A DNA stretch of 64,000 nt from Succinivibrio dextrinosolvens (GTDB lineage: Bacteria > Pseudomonadota > Gammaproteobacteria > Enterobacterales > Succinivibrionaceae): contig NZ_FPAH01000009.1 in the NCBI RefSeq assembly GCF_900116345.1, positions 29,896 through 93,895 on the forward strand, given 5' to 3'. The translations under genes and the position numbers were made by a program. The number at the start of each line of letters is the position of its first letter. Position 1 is the stretch's first letter. Under the pieces are notes generated by a model. The model ran no database searches. It was not told where the DNA came from and saw nothing but the letters and a program-made list of their open reading frames with translations. Positions 37,559 to 49,030 of this stretch are shown one piece after another.

Positions 37559-38541
37559 ATAAGCTCACGAATTGCTCGTACTATATTCTCTATTCCTCTC
37601 TCTTTTATAAAGTTTCTGCAGTTTTTCTCGAATACGGTATAGTTCTTATTAAGCTTATTAAGTTTATCCTTGATTAGCTCTGGGTTACTCAGATCGGATA
37701 AAGTGGCACATTCACCAAGATTGTACTTTTTAACTACACCTTTACATGTGCCAGCCTGATTATCAGCTATTTCTACATTGATAGACGGAATCCCTGCCGC
37801 AATTCTTTCTCTGAACATTCCTCCGCAGGCCCCAATTGCAAGGTCTGTATTTGAAAATACTTCATTAATTTTTGCAGAATTTCTGATTAGAGTAATTTCA
37901 CTGTTAGATGAAATGATTTTTTTTATATCACCAAAGTCTGGATTTGATAGTCCGCTTATCATTGTGAATATGAATTCCTTGTACAGTTCTCCTTCCATGA
38001 TGGACTTTGCTATAAGCTTACATCCATGAACAGGATCTGCTCCTCCAAAGTTAACGAGAACCCTTGGTTTCCCATATGAGTTTTCCGACCTTTTTACTTC
38101 AAAGAATTCTTTTTTTATAAAGTTATATTTATAACCAAGGCAAAGTCTGCATTCTGGAGGTACCAGTTCTCTGTATTTTGTTCGACCTTCTGACTGATCT
38201 ATTAGAAGATGACATTTATGACGTCGGTTTTCTAGATCATCAATGACAACAACTTTGGTTTTTTCATAGACAGGAGTTTCGAATTCTTCATCAAGATAAT
38301 AATGATCTACAATTACGAGCTGCGGATTTAAGGAAAGAACTGTTTCTGACAGCTTGTCTTTTGCGGTTATGATGATATCTGTGTACTCATTACACTGAGA
38401 TCTGAGTTCATCAGAAAGAGAGTCTGAGCATAGGTATAAATTGTACTCGTTTAAATAAGGGAGAAGTCCTTTTACTCTCATAAGATGACCTGTTCCAATC
38501 TGGGAATCAGCCTTAAGAACAACCACCAGATTTTTATTCAT
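37552..38541 (-). CDS. pseG: UDP-2,4-diacetamido-2,4,6-trideoxy-beta-L-altropyranose hydrolase
   Basis: PseG removes UDP from the bacillosamine-type L-altrose sugar in pseudaminic acid synthesis. The 329-aa GT-B-fold protein begins VVVLKADSQIGTGHLMRVKGL, whose GxGHxxR motif carries the catalytic histidine, and has LVNFGGADP and the ACGGMFRERIAAGIPSINVEIADNQ nucleotide-binding segment (split around residues 237-262). It is the last gene of flrA-pseB-pseC-pseF-pseG and overlaps pseF by 8 bases. Confidence 0.9.
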   Translation of the reverse strand: MNKNLVVVLKADSQIGTGHLMRVKGLLPYLNEYNLYLCSDSLSDELRSQCNEYTDIIITAKDKLSETVLSLNPQLVIVDHYYLDEEFETPVYEKTKVVVIDDLENRRHKCHLLIDQSEGRTKYRELVPPECRLCLGYKYNFIKKEFFEVKRSENSYGKPRVLVNFGGADPVHGCKLIAKSIMEGELYKEFIFTMISGLSNPDFGDIKKIISSNSEITLIRNSAKINEVFSNTDLAIGACGGMFRERIAAGIPSINVEIADNQAGTCKGVVKKYNLGECATLSDLSNPELIKDKLNKLNKNYTVFEKNCRNFIKERGIENIVRAIRELIK

Positions 38542-39226
38542 AATTCAGCTCGTTAACTGCTTTGGTTAAAGCACATGCCATTTTCCAGTCTTCTGGAGTA
38601 TCAATATCTATAACACGATATCTTGGCATGATAAATGGTCTGGTTGTTTTAACCGTCCCATTTACAATTGCTTTCTTAGAATAGAAATAAAAAAGCCCGC
38701 AATCCTGATAGCATTTCTGCAAATCCTGTGAACGACATGGGGCATATTTCGGTTCTCTATAGTTAAGATATCCTTTGTCGTCAATAACCTGTGCTCTCTG
38801 AATTGGAAAGGAAAACTCACATACTGACATGACACAGTCACAACCACTGTTTATAAAATCGTTGTAAGCTTCGGTCAGATGTTCTGCTTTGATTAAAGGT
38901 GCAGTTGCATATATACAGCAGATTGCTTCGATTTCAGGATCAGACTCCTGAATTTTTCTGAATGCATCAACTGTAACAGGGAAAGTTCCAGTGAAATCAT
39001 CCGCAAGAGATTTATCCCTTAAAAAAGGAATCTTTGCTCCGTACTTTTCTGAAATATCTGCTATTTCCTGATCATCAGTTGATACGATTACGTCTTTAAA
39101 CAATCCGCTGTTGAGCGCTGCTTTAATTGGATAAGAGATTAAAGGGCTTCCTAAAAAATCCTTTATATTCTTATGAGGAATTCTTTTTGAGCCTCCACGG
39201 GCAGGAATACAGGCATAAATACTCAT
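38534..39226 (-). CDS. pseF: Pseudaminic acid cytidylyltransferase
   Basis: PseF activates pseudaminic acid to CMP-pseudaminic acid, the donor for flagellin glycosylation. The 230-aa protein starts YACIPARGGSKRIPHKNIKDF, the CTP-binding signature of the NeuA/PseF family, and contains VIVSTDDQEIADISEKYGA and CCIYATAPLI. Context with PseB, PseC and PseG decides PseF over NeuA. Its start follows the pseC stop with no gap. Confidence 0.92.
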   Translation of the reverse strand: MSIYACIPARGGSKRIPHKNIKDFLGSPLISYPIKAALNSGLFKDVIVSTDDQEIADISEKYGAKIPFLRDKSLADDFTGTFPVTVDAFRKIQESDPEIEAICCIYATAPLIKAEHLTEAYNDFINSGCDCVMSVCEFSFPIQRAQVIDDKGYLNYREPKYAPCRSQDLQKCYQDCGLFYFYSKKAIVNGTVKTTRPFIMPRYRVIDIDTPEDWKMACALTKAVNELNYE

Positions 39227-40387
39227 CTAGATTCTTTTCTCATCAATCAGTCCTAACAGAGTAGCTGCACACATCTGCAGATCGAGCCTCTTTAATTTAG
39301 GATAAAGCGGAAGGGAAAGAGTTCTTTCAAAGAAATACTCCGCACCGGGAAGAGCAGGGTAATTTTTTATACTCTGATAATATGGGTGCCTATAGATAGG
39401 AATGTAATGAACCTGAACGCAGATCCCTCGATGTCTTAGCGTATTGTAAACATAATCTCGCTTACCAAAAGGAATACCAACCTGATAGAGATGCCATGAA
39501 CTTATCGAGTCTTCACTATCTGCAACTGGAAGGGTGAGATTTTTATCTGCTGACAGAATTTCTTCCCAGTCCTTTGCAAACTCTCTCCTTCTGGCTAGAA
39601 AATCATCGGCCTTTGCAAGCTGAGATAATCCAAGTGCGGCAAGAACGTCTGACATTCGATAGTTGAAGCCTAAGGCTTGCATCTCATAATAATAGTTTGG
39701 TCTGTTCTTATCAGTAAGATAAATAGAGTCACGCTCTATTCCGTGATTAGAATAGAGTCGCATCTTTCTGTATAGTTCTTCATTGTTTGTCAGACACATT
39801 CCACCTTCTGCGGTGGTAATGATTTTTACTGGATGAAAACTGAAAACAGTAATATCAGAAAAGAAACAGTCTCCGATTTTATGGCCTTTATACACTGCAC
39901 CTAGTGCATGAGCCGCATCCTCAATAAGATAAAATCCATATTTGCGTTTTAGCGCATATATTTTTTCCAGATCTACAGGTCTACCAGAAAGGTGAACCGC
40001 AACCACTACCTTGGGAAGTCGGTTCTGTTTGTCTGCCTCTATAAGCATTTCTTCAAGATGGTTAACATCAAGATTTCCAGTGTATTTATCTGTATCAATA
40101 AAATCTACATCGGCTCCAAGATAACGGGCACAGTTAGCTGAAGCCACAAAACTTATGGCACTGACAAAAACACGGTCTGATTTATTTACACCTAAAGCCA
40201 TCATTGCTATATGCAGAGCTGAGGTGCAGGAATTAACTGCAACGGCATAGCTGGCGTTAACATAGGATGCTGTTTGCTCTTCAAATTCATTGACGGTAGG
40301 ACCGCAGGTTAGATAAGGGGAGCGAAGAACAGCATTTACGGCATCTATATCATCATCTTCGATAGTCTGAGTGCTGTAAGGGATCAT
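39227..40387 (-). CDS. pseC: UDP-4-amino-4,6-dideoxy-N-acetyl-beta-L-altrosamine transaminase
   Basis: PseC adds the 4-amino group to the PseB product using glutamate and PLP. The 386-aa DegT/DnrJ/EryC1-family protein starts IPYSTQTIEDDDIDAVNAVL and has the PLP-lysine motif FSFHPVKIITTAEGG, EDAAHALGA, and a NYRMSDVLAALGL segment. Order and spacing (5 bases after pseB, none before pseF) confirm the pse operon. Confidence 0.94.
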   Translation of the reverse strand: MIPYSTQTIEDDDIDAVNAVLRSPYLTCGPTVNEFEEQTASYVNASYAVAVNSCTSALHIAMMALGVNKSDRVFVSAISFVASANCARYLGADVDFIDTDKYTGNLDVNHLEEMLIEADKQNRLPKVVVAVHLSGRPVDLEKIYALKRKYGFYLIEDAAHALGAVYKGHKIGDCFFSDITVFSFHPVKIITTAEGGMCLTNNEELYRKMRLYSNHGIERDSIYLTDKNRPNYYYEMQALGFNYRMSDVLAALGLSQLAKADDFLARRREFAKDWEEILSADKNLTLPVADSEDSISSWHLYQVGIPFGKRDYVYNTLRHRGICVQVHYIPIYRHPYYQSIKNYPALPGAEYFFERTLSLPLYPKLKRLDLQMCAATLLGLIDEKRI

Positions 40388-40392
40388 TTTAA

Positions 40393-42950
<2,558 letters not shown>

Positions 42951-43479
42951 GTATCACCTTCATTGATCCGTAAATTTCTTTATCGATAAACAGATACACT
43001 GCACTTATTTAAGTGTTATGAAACCCGACTATACTGATTAGAAATTTCTGTTGATTTAAAATGCATTCACTCAGCCTTTTATGTTGTTTTTTTGACTTGC
43101 TGAATGAATATCACAACCTAAAAATGTATTTTTTTTTGACTCATTATTAATAATACATCTGTACAAAAAAATGACAAATTTTTGACATATTTTAGATTAT
43201 ATAAATGTGATTAATGTCCTTAAAAAAAAGAGTCAAAAAAAAATTTTTTTTGTCTAATTTATAAAATTTTCTTTATTTTTCATAGAGTATCACTAATTAT
43301 TAAAATTTCAAAAAAAAGTCGAATTTTTCTTTTTAAAGGTGGTTTATTGCATAACTAAATCGTCAAAATTACGTTTTTTTGTTCCTTGTTTTTAGATTAA
43401 GCTTTCCTTCATTTTTCTTTCTGGCATAAACCTTGCTGTCTTATTTTTACAACAGATTTTGAACAGCTATGGTGTAGTT
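42951..43479. other. flrA-flgJ divergent control region
   Basis: This 529-base gap is rich in A and T tracts, including A9-T8 at 43235-43251, which should bend the DNA. A 10/11 inverted repeat (ATTCACTCAGC 43065-43075 / GCTGAATGAAT 43099-43109) lies about 115 bases before flrA. The sigma-54 promoter of flgJ is listed separately. No coding frame is evident. Confidence 0.6.
43421..43437 (+). promoter_or_regulatory. Sigma-54 promoter of the flgJ operon
   Basis: CTGGCATAAACCTTGCT matches the -24/-12 consensus: GG at 43423-43424 and GC at 43435-43436, separated by exactly 10 bases. It lies 43 bases before the flgJ ATG. Confidence 0.75.
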
Positions 43480-44472
43480 ATGACTGATTTTTCCTCTTCC
43501 AATACGAAAACTGATCTCGATATAGGATTGATCGGAGATCATCGTAACTTATCCAAGATTAAAAAACTTGGATTAGGCGATAAGAAGTCTCAGGCGTTAG
43601 CTCTTAAGGCTGCCGCTGAACAGTTTCAGTCATTACTTAATCAGTACTGGGTTGATGCTATGCGAAAATCCAATGATACTTTGAATCCAGATTCTCCTCT
43701 TCACTCCAAGTATTCTGGATTCTTTGAGGATATGCTGGCGCAACAGAATGTTTCTGCTATGACTTCTAATTCGGGTATTAACAAGAATTCTATTACATAC
43801 CTTCTGACAAAACAGTTTGCCAAGTCCTTAGGAGATGAAGGCAAGGAACTAATGGCCGAACTCGATAAGCTTGCGGTATCTGGACGCGGAGGTCATATTA
43901 AAGGTTCATCTGTTCCTAAACTTACAAACTTCATTTCTTCTCATGTGGATGGAGAGGCAAGTATTTCTAAGTTGAGAAAACTTTATGCAGGTCTTCCTGA
44001 TCCTGACTCCATGAAGAATTTTGAATCTCATGAGGATTTTGTGCAGAAGATGATGCCTTATGCAATTAAGGCAGTTGAGGGCTTAGGTTTTAATCCATTG
44101 GTTCTGGTGGCTCAGGCTGCACTCGAAACCGGTTGGGGCAAACATGTTTCTTCTGGCAACAATTATTACGGTATTAAGGCTAATTCTACCTGGAAGGGAG
44201 ATAGCGAAAAACTGTCATCCCCGGAATTCAGAAACGGAAAAATGGTTAATGAAGTCAGTGCTTTTAGAAAATATTCTGACGTTCTTGAGAGCATGAAGGA
44301 TTACATTTCGTTTATTAAAGATAATCCAAGATACAAAAATGCTGTGGATAAAAGCTATTCTCCAGATGAATATTTTGAGGAAATTCAAAAGGCTGGATAT
44401 GCAACAGATCCAAACTATGCAGAGAAACTTAAGAATATTTCAAGAAAGATTGCATTTATGGCATACAAATAG
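43480..44472 (+). CDS. flgJ: Flagellar rod-cap protein and peptidoglycan hydrolase FlgJ
   Basis: FlgJ caps the growing rod and cuts a passage through peptidoglycan. The 330-aa protein has the rod-binding domain (about 45-115: AEQFQSLLNQYWVDAMRKS, with the FxxLL/MRK pattern) and a C-terminal glucosaminidase domain (about 180-330) with the probable catalytic glutamate near residue 216 in AALETGWGK and the SGNNYYGIKAN motif. I use the ATG at 43480; a TTG seven codons upstream is also in frame, and neither has a strong ribosome site. The flgB-flgI rod and hook genes that usually precede flgJ are not next to it. Confidence 0.9.
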   Translation: MTDFSSSNTKTDLDIGLIGDHRNLSKIKKLGLGDKKSQALALKAAAEQFQSLLNQYWVDAMRKSNDTLNPDSPLHSKYSGFFEDMLAQQNVSAMTSNSGINKNSITYLLTKQFAKSLGDEGKELMAELDKLAVSGRGGHIKGSSVPKLTNFISSHVDGEASISKLRKLYAGLPDPDSMKNFESHEDFVQKMMPYAIKAVEGLGFNPLVLVAQAALETGWGKHVSSGNNYYGIKANSTWKGDSEKLSSPEFRNGKMVNEVSAFRKYSDVLESMKDYISFIKDNPRYKNAVDKSYSPDEYFEEIQKAGYATDPNYAEKLKNISRKIAFMAYK

Positions 44473-44532
44473 CATGTAAGTTTATAGAGGATAGGATATA
44501 GGCAATTATTGCCACTTTAGAGGAATTTTAGA

Positions 44533-46617
44533 ATGGGTAGTACTGATCTGATTATCACCGGTAAATATGGTGTACTTAACCAGCAGAAGTTATTGAATGC
44601 TACCTCAAATAACATCAATAACGTAAATACTGTTGGCTTTATCCGTAAAGAAACTCAGACATATACTTCCTGTGTTGACTGGGGAGTAGGTGCTACTTAT
44701 ACCCGTCGTATCTACGATCAGTATGTACAGCGTCAAATGTATTCTGACTGCAGTGACTACAATTACTACAAGGCCTATGCTGAAGGTCTAGATACAACAG
44801 ACAGACTGCTTTCAGATGAGAATATGTCTGTAGCAAATTCTATGTCAGATTTCTTTGACGAGCTGTCAACTGCAGCTAGTCTTCCTACTTCTACAGCAAA
44901 CCGTCAGGCTGCAATGGCAAAACTTGAAACTGTAGTTAATCGTTTTCAGACTGCCAATGAGAGTATGTTTGATTCTCTTAATGATGTTAACAACAGAATT
45001 CATGACAGTATTACTGAAATTAACTCTCTGACTCGCTCAATTGCAAATATTAACTACGAAATCCGTTCCATGGCTCTGTCAGATAATCATGTTAATAATG
45101 AAATTTATCTGCAGATGCTTGATGAGAGAGATCGTCTGACAGGTGAACTCTCAAAGCTTATGAGCGTTAAGGTTGTTGAGCAAGACGATGGTACTTATGA
45201 AATTTACATGAGTACAGGTATGCTGCTGGCTAACGGTGATTCATATGGCTGTCTTACCGATGAGAGAGATTCTTTTGATTCTACTAAGCGCCATATTTAT
45301 TTAAGCTATGAGAATACAGAGGATGCCAGTCGCAATATCGCATCAGTACAGCTGACTATTGATTCCATCGGTGGAGCTTTAGGAGGATACCTTAATGCGA
45401 CCAAGGAATTAAGAGATACCATGCGAGAGCTTGGAAAGCTTGCCGTTTCCTTTGCAGATGCAATCAATGAACAGAATAAGGCTGGTTTCACTTTGGAAGA
45501 TAAAGCTGGTGAAGCCCTTCTTAAGATTGAAAATGTTCAAGGCGTAAGTTCAGATAGTTCAGTTGGTATAACCTGTAATTTTATTAAAGGTAAAGGTGAG
45601 AATGTACAGGCATATGATTTTGAGATAATTTTTGTTCAGGGAGCATCTAAGCCTTCGGTTTATCTCAGAGATCAAGATGATAAAAGAATTGATGTTTCAA
45701 ATCTAGCTGTTATCGATGGTTCAAAAATTTATTTAAAAGAGAACGGAGCTATCGACGGTGAGGATTTATATGGTGTTTACTTTGATATTGGAACAGATGT
45801 TTCTAATTTGCCTGTAACAGGAACTTCAAGAACTGTGTTCTATGTACAGCCGACAGTTCTTGCCGCAAGTACAATGTACTCTTTAATCAATAAGCCAGAA
45901 GATTTTGCATTTGCCTCTGCTGTAAGAACCAGAACTGGAGATGATAATTACGGTAATGCGGTAATATCTCTTACTTCCTGTTATGCAACAGGATCCGATT
46001 ATGGTGTATCAGTTAATACAACAACTCGTGAGCCTGAATTCAATAATGGTGCTCCAAACAAAATTATTATTGATGCAAATGGCGATTACAATGTTTATTT
46101 CCATAATGCCACAACGGGTACTGATACCTTATTAGGTACAGCCCCTGCTTCATGTAAAGGTGTTAACGTTTTTGCGAATACTGTCTGGAATACTGCGCAT
46201 ACCAGTGGGTACCCAGGTTATGAGGTTTCAATTGCGGGAACCGTAAAGCAGAATGATGTATTCACTGTTGAGATAAATTCTGGAGGCCAGGCAGACAACT
46301 CAAATGCAAATGCCTTAACTGCTTTAAGAAGTGAAAAATTAACGCGAACAACAGGATCTGAACAGGTTACAACTTTAAATGAAGGATACGCTAACCTTTT
46401 AGCAAAGATCGGTTCTGCTTCAAATTCAGCAAAGACCAACACTGAAGCTGCAGAGGCTAAATATGAGCAGACAGTGAAAATGTTTGAGTCTAATTCAGGC
46501 GTAAATCTTGATGAAGAAGCTACCAATTTACTGATGTTCCAGCAGTCCTATCAGGCCTGTGCCAAGATTATTGAAGCATCTCAAACTATATTTAATGCGC
46601 TGATTGCGGCTTTCTAG
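44533..46617 (+). CDS. flgK: Flagellar hook-filament junction protein FlgK
   Basis: FlgK (HAP1) joins hook and filament. The 694-aa protein has the conserved N-terminus (LIITGKYGVLNQQKLLNATSNNINNVNTVGF split across residues 6-36, a bacterial rod/FlgK-type SNNIxNxNTxGF) and C-terminus (SGVNLDEEATNLLMFQQSYQACAKII, last 45 residues) that form coiled coils. The middle is much larger than in E. coli FlgK (547 aa), so the exposed D2/D3 region is expanded. GAGGA lies 9 bases before the ATG. A GGCAAT-T-ATTGCC palindrome lies in the gap after flgJ. Confidence 0.93.
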   Translation: MGSTDLIITGKYGVLNQQKLLNATSNNINNVNTVGFIRKETQTYTSCVDWGVGATYTRRIYDQYVQRQMYSDCSDYNYYKAYAEGLDTTDRLLSDENMSVANSMSDFFDELSTAASLPTSTANRQAAMAKLETVVNRFQTANESMFDSLNDVNNRIHDSITEINSLTRSIANINYEIRSMALSDNHVNNEIYLQMLDERDRLTGELSKLMSVKVVEQDDGTYEIYMSTGMLLANGDSYGCLTDERDSFDSTKRHIYLSYENTEDASRNIASVQLTIDSIGGALGGYLNATKELRDTMRELGKLAVSFADAINEQNKAGFTLEDKAGEALLKIENVQGVSSDSSVGITCNFIKGKGENVQAYDFEIIFVQGASKPSVYLRDQDDKRIDVSNLAVIDGSKIYLKENGAIDGEDLYGVYFDIGTDVSNLPVTGTSRTVFYVQPTVLAASTMYSLINKPEDFAFASAVRTRTGDDNYGNAVISLTSCYATGSDYGVSVNTTTREPEFNNGAPNKIIIDANGDYNVYFHNATTGTDTLLGTAPASCKGVNVFANTVWNTAHTSGYPGYEVSIAGTVKQNDVFTVEINSGGQADNSNANALTALRSEKLTRTTGSEQVTTLNEGYANLLAKIGSASNSAKTNTEAAEAKYEQTVKMFESNSGVNLDEEATNLLMFQQSYQACAKIIEASQTIFNALIAAF

Positions 46618-46630
46618 AGGAGGTATCTGT

Positions 46631-47878
46631 ATGAGAATTTCAACAACAATGCAGTATACCAACAGTCTTAGTTATATTAAAAACTCTAATTCCAAGGTAG
46701 ATGAGCAGGCGACAAAATACAACTCTGGACTAAAGTTTCAGTGTGCCGGTGAAGACCCTTCTGGAATGGCCTCAAAGGTTAAATATGAGGGAGCAATTGC
46801 AGCTTATAAACAGTATATTGAGGCTGGTGGTATTGCAAATAACAGCCTGTCAGAGGAAGAAACTGCTTTATCCTCCATGTGGGATACCTTATCCAGTGTT
46901 CATACCAGACTGCAGCAGTGTGTGAATGGCTCTAATGATAGCTCAAGCTTAAAAGCTCTGTCAGCTGAAATTGCTCAGCTTAGAGATCACCTGTTTGATC
47001 TGATGAATACTCAGAATACTGAAGGAGAGTATATCTTCACAGGTGCTCAAAGTGATATTGAAACATATACTCTGACATCAACAGGTAAATATATATGTCA
47101 GGCTGACGGCTCAACCCGTGGCGTTGTTGTAGCCCCAAGTGTGAATGTTCAGGTTTCTGATTCTGGTCTTGATATCTTTGAAAACTGTAAGACAGCATAT
47201 GAAATAAACGTCAATACTAATCCAAATCCGACATATCCACCTATAACAGGATATGAACGTTGCGAAATCAAGTCTTATGGAACCTTTAACAAGGTTTTTG
47301 AGGATAATTATGATCCTGCAGGAAATAATGCTACAGGTAATATGCTAAGAATCTATTTAGATGGAACTGGCAACTTTACATTGTACGGAACCGATGGTGG
47401 AGTAATAGATACTGGAGTTGTGGATACCTCTACCAGTATCAACAAGATCTCTGTAAGAGGTATGGAATTCACTATTGCTAATGCAAATGAAAATGGATAC
47501 ATTAACATTGAACTTGAGAAGCCAAAAAACGAGAATATGCTTAATATCCTTACCGATATTGTGTCAACCATTAATGATGATTCTGTTTCTAATGTTGACA
47601 AAATTGCTGCTATTACAAAATGTCAGGTTGATGTGGAACTTGCTCTATCCCACTATGACTCATACCGAGGACAGATTGGTGCTAGACAGAATGCGATTGA
47701 AAATGTTTTAAATGCAAACGAGTCATTATCTGCAATTAAAGTTGAGTCTAAGGCGAATGTTTCAGAGGTGGATGCATTTGATGCTGCATCTGAACTTATC
47801 AGAGCTCAGAATCAGCTGACAGTTTCAAGACAGATTTACAGTATGTTAAATAAACAGTCCCTATTCGATTTCATATAA
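46631..47878 (+). CDS. flgL: Flagellar hook-filament junction protein FlgL
   Basis: FlgL (HAP3) is the second junction protein, between FlgK and flagellin. The 415-aa protein has the flagellin-like N-terminus (MRISTTMQYTNSLSYIKNSNSK) and C-terminus (DAASELIRAQNQLTVSRQIYSMLNKQSLFDFI, residues 384-415). It is about 100 residues longer than E. coli FlgL, with the extra sequence in the central exposed part. I start it at 46631, where a perfect AGGAGG (46618-46623) is correctly spaced; an earlier in-frame start would overlap flgK. Confidence 0.92.
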   Translation: MRISTTMQYTNSLSYIKNSNSKVDEQATKYNSGLKFQCAGEDPSGMASKVKYEGAIAAYKQYIEAGGIANNSLSEEETALSSMWDTLSSVHTRLQQCVNGSNDSSSLKALSAEIAQLRDHLFDLMNTQNTEGEYIFTGAQSDIETYTLTSTGKYICQADGSTRGVVVAPSVNVQVSDSGLDIFENCKTAYEINVNTNPNPTYPPITGYERCEIKSYGTFNKVFEDNYDPAGNNATGNMLRIYLDGTGNFTLYGTDGGVIDTGVVDTSTSINKISVRGMEFTIANANENGYINIELEKPKNENMLNILTDIVSTINDDSVSNVDKIAAITKCQVDVELALSHYDSYRGQIGARQNAIENVLNANESLSAIKVESKANVSEVDAFDAASELIRAQNQLTVSRQIYSMLNKQSLFDFI

Positions 47879-47898
47879 CAGAGAGATGAGGTGAGAAT

Positions 47899-48186
47899 AT
47901 GATTAACTTAAATAATGTTTCTAATGTTGTAAATAACGTTCATTCAAATCTGCAGACTAATAACAGGATTAGCGAGAAAACTTCAGATGCGGTTTCACGC
48001 AGTGAAGCTTCAACTGTGGTTAATCTGCAGTCCAATCTTAACAGAACTAATGATAAGAATAATATTGTTGTAAATTCAGTTAATGCAAAGAATATTGCTG
48101 CTGACATAGCATCGCTATTAAGTAAGTCTGACGGCAAAGTTCAGTCAAATATAAGCCCATTTGATGCAGCAAGTCTATTGTCATAA
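47899..48186 (+). CDS. Small protein of unknown function in the flagellar operon
   Basis: I do not recognise this 95-aa protein. It is rich in Asn, Ser and Val, has no cysteine, no signal peptide and no membrane segment. The C-terminal half contains a likely amphipathic helix (NAKNIAADIASLLSKSDG) and ends SPFDAASLLS. It has its own Shine-Dalgarno (GAGGTG) 20 bases after flgL and is followed by a strong terminator, so it is the last gene of the flgJ-flgK-flgL unit. Size and place would suit a secreted filament-associated protein or a small chaperone, but this is inference. Confidence 0.6.
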   Translation: MINLNNVSNVVNNVHSNLQTNNRISEKTSDAVSRSEASTVVNLQSNLNRTNDKNNIVVNSVNAKNIAADIASLLSKSDGKVQSNISPFDAASLLS

Positions 48187-48194
48187 ATTCTTAA

Positions 48195-48245
48195 AATAGT
48201 ATCGGTCTCCTCTCTCTATCCTCTTAACCGATACTATTTTTTTTA
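48195..48245 (+). terminator. Terminator of the flgJKL operon with a CU-rich loop
   Basis: AATAGTATCGGT and ACCGATACTATT form a perfect 12-bp stem, followed by a T run. The 20-base loop (48207-48226) is almost purely pyrimidine and includes TCCTCTCTCT. Confidence 0.9.
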
Positions 48246-48315
48246 TCTTTTTTATCCCGAAAATCAATTTGTTATAAAAAAGTTTTGATTTTTTTATAAA
48301 TTATCGATTTTTTTC

Positions 48316-48343
48316 TAAAGTTCTTAATTAAATTGTCCGATAA
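48316..48343 (+). promoter_or_regulatory. FliA (sigma-28) promoter of flaG
   Basis: TAAAGTTC and TCCGATAA match the flagellar sigma-28 consensus (TAAAGTTT, GCCGATAA), with 12 bases between; the usual gap is 11. The flaG ATG is 81 bases downstream. Confidence 0.7.
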
Positions 48344-48424
48344 ATTATACAAATGGAAGAGTAATTGTACTTTTTCATCAGGAGAGAATTGATTTACTCC
48401 TCAAAATAGAGGGGGGATAGAAAA

Positions 48425-48940
48425 ATGAGCGATATTAGTATTAAGGATGCCATATCCTCGTTATTCGGTATTTCAAGAACAGCATTTAAGGATGTTGAAA
48501 ATACCGTAAACAATGAGGAGGAAAAGAAAGTCTTCAAGAGTGGAGATAGCAAAGAGACCAAGGATAGGTTTGGTCAGGTATCTTCATTACAGGATGATGA
48601 TCAGAAATCTTCAGAGAGTCTAAGCGAACGTAGCAAGGACAAAGTTGAAGAGAATAAAGAGATTTCCAAAGCTCTTCAGGAGCGAAATGAGAAATTGGCT
48701 CAGGAACGTATGTATGCTCTGAACCAGCAGAATATTGGTCTGTCTTTCTCATTTGATGATTCTGATAATACTTTGATTAAGGTAACTGATATGAACACAA
48801 AGAAACTTGTGCGTCAGATCCCTTCAGAGGAATTCTTAGAATTCGCAGAAAAACTGGATAAGATGATAGAGGAAAACCAGAGCTCGCTTTCTCTGGACAA
48901 GGATGAGATCAAAGGTCTGCTCCTCGACGACAAAGCTTAG
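48425..48940 (+). CDS. flaG: FlaG family flagellar protein
   Basis: FlaG proteins influence filament length and accompany polar flagellin genes; the mechanism is poorly known. The 171-aa protein has the conserved C-terminal FlaG domain (about 100-155: GLSFSFDDSDNTLIKVTD, then TKKLVRQIPSEEFLEFAEKL), after a charged, probably disordered N-terminal half rich in Ser, Lys and Glu. A very strong purine-rich ribosome site (GAGGGGGGA) precedes the ATG. In vibrios flaG is followed by fliD and fliS; here only fliS follows. Confidence 0.88.
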   Translation: MSDISIKDAISSLFGISRTAFKDVENTVNNEEEKKVFKSGDSKETKDRFGQVSSLQDDDQKSSESLSERSKDKVEENKEISKALQERNEKLAQERMYALNQQNIGLSFSFDDSDNTLIKVTDMNTKKLVRQIPSEEFLEFAEKLDKMIEENQSSLSLDKDEIKGLLLDDKA

Positions 48941-48973
48941 TTCGTTTTTATCCTCTCTCTCCCGTGTAAATAG

Positions 48974-48995
48974 AACCGCTATAATTATGGCGGTT
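48974..48995 (+). terminator. flaG terminator
   Basis: AACCGC and GCGGTT form a 6-bp stem followed by TTATTTTT. A CU-rich run with TCCTCTCTCT (48951-48960) lies just before it. Confidence 0.65.
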
Positions 48996-49030
48996 TTATT
49001 TTTGCCTATAATTTATATAAAAAAAAAGCT

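Noticed and set aside
43235..43251. A9-T8 tract considered as an intrinsic terminator
   Set aside because: It has no GC stem; a bent-DNA element is more likely.
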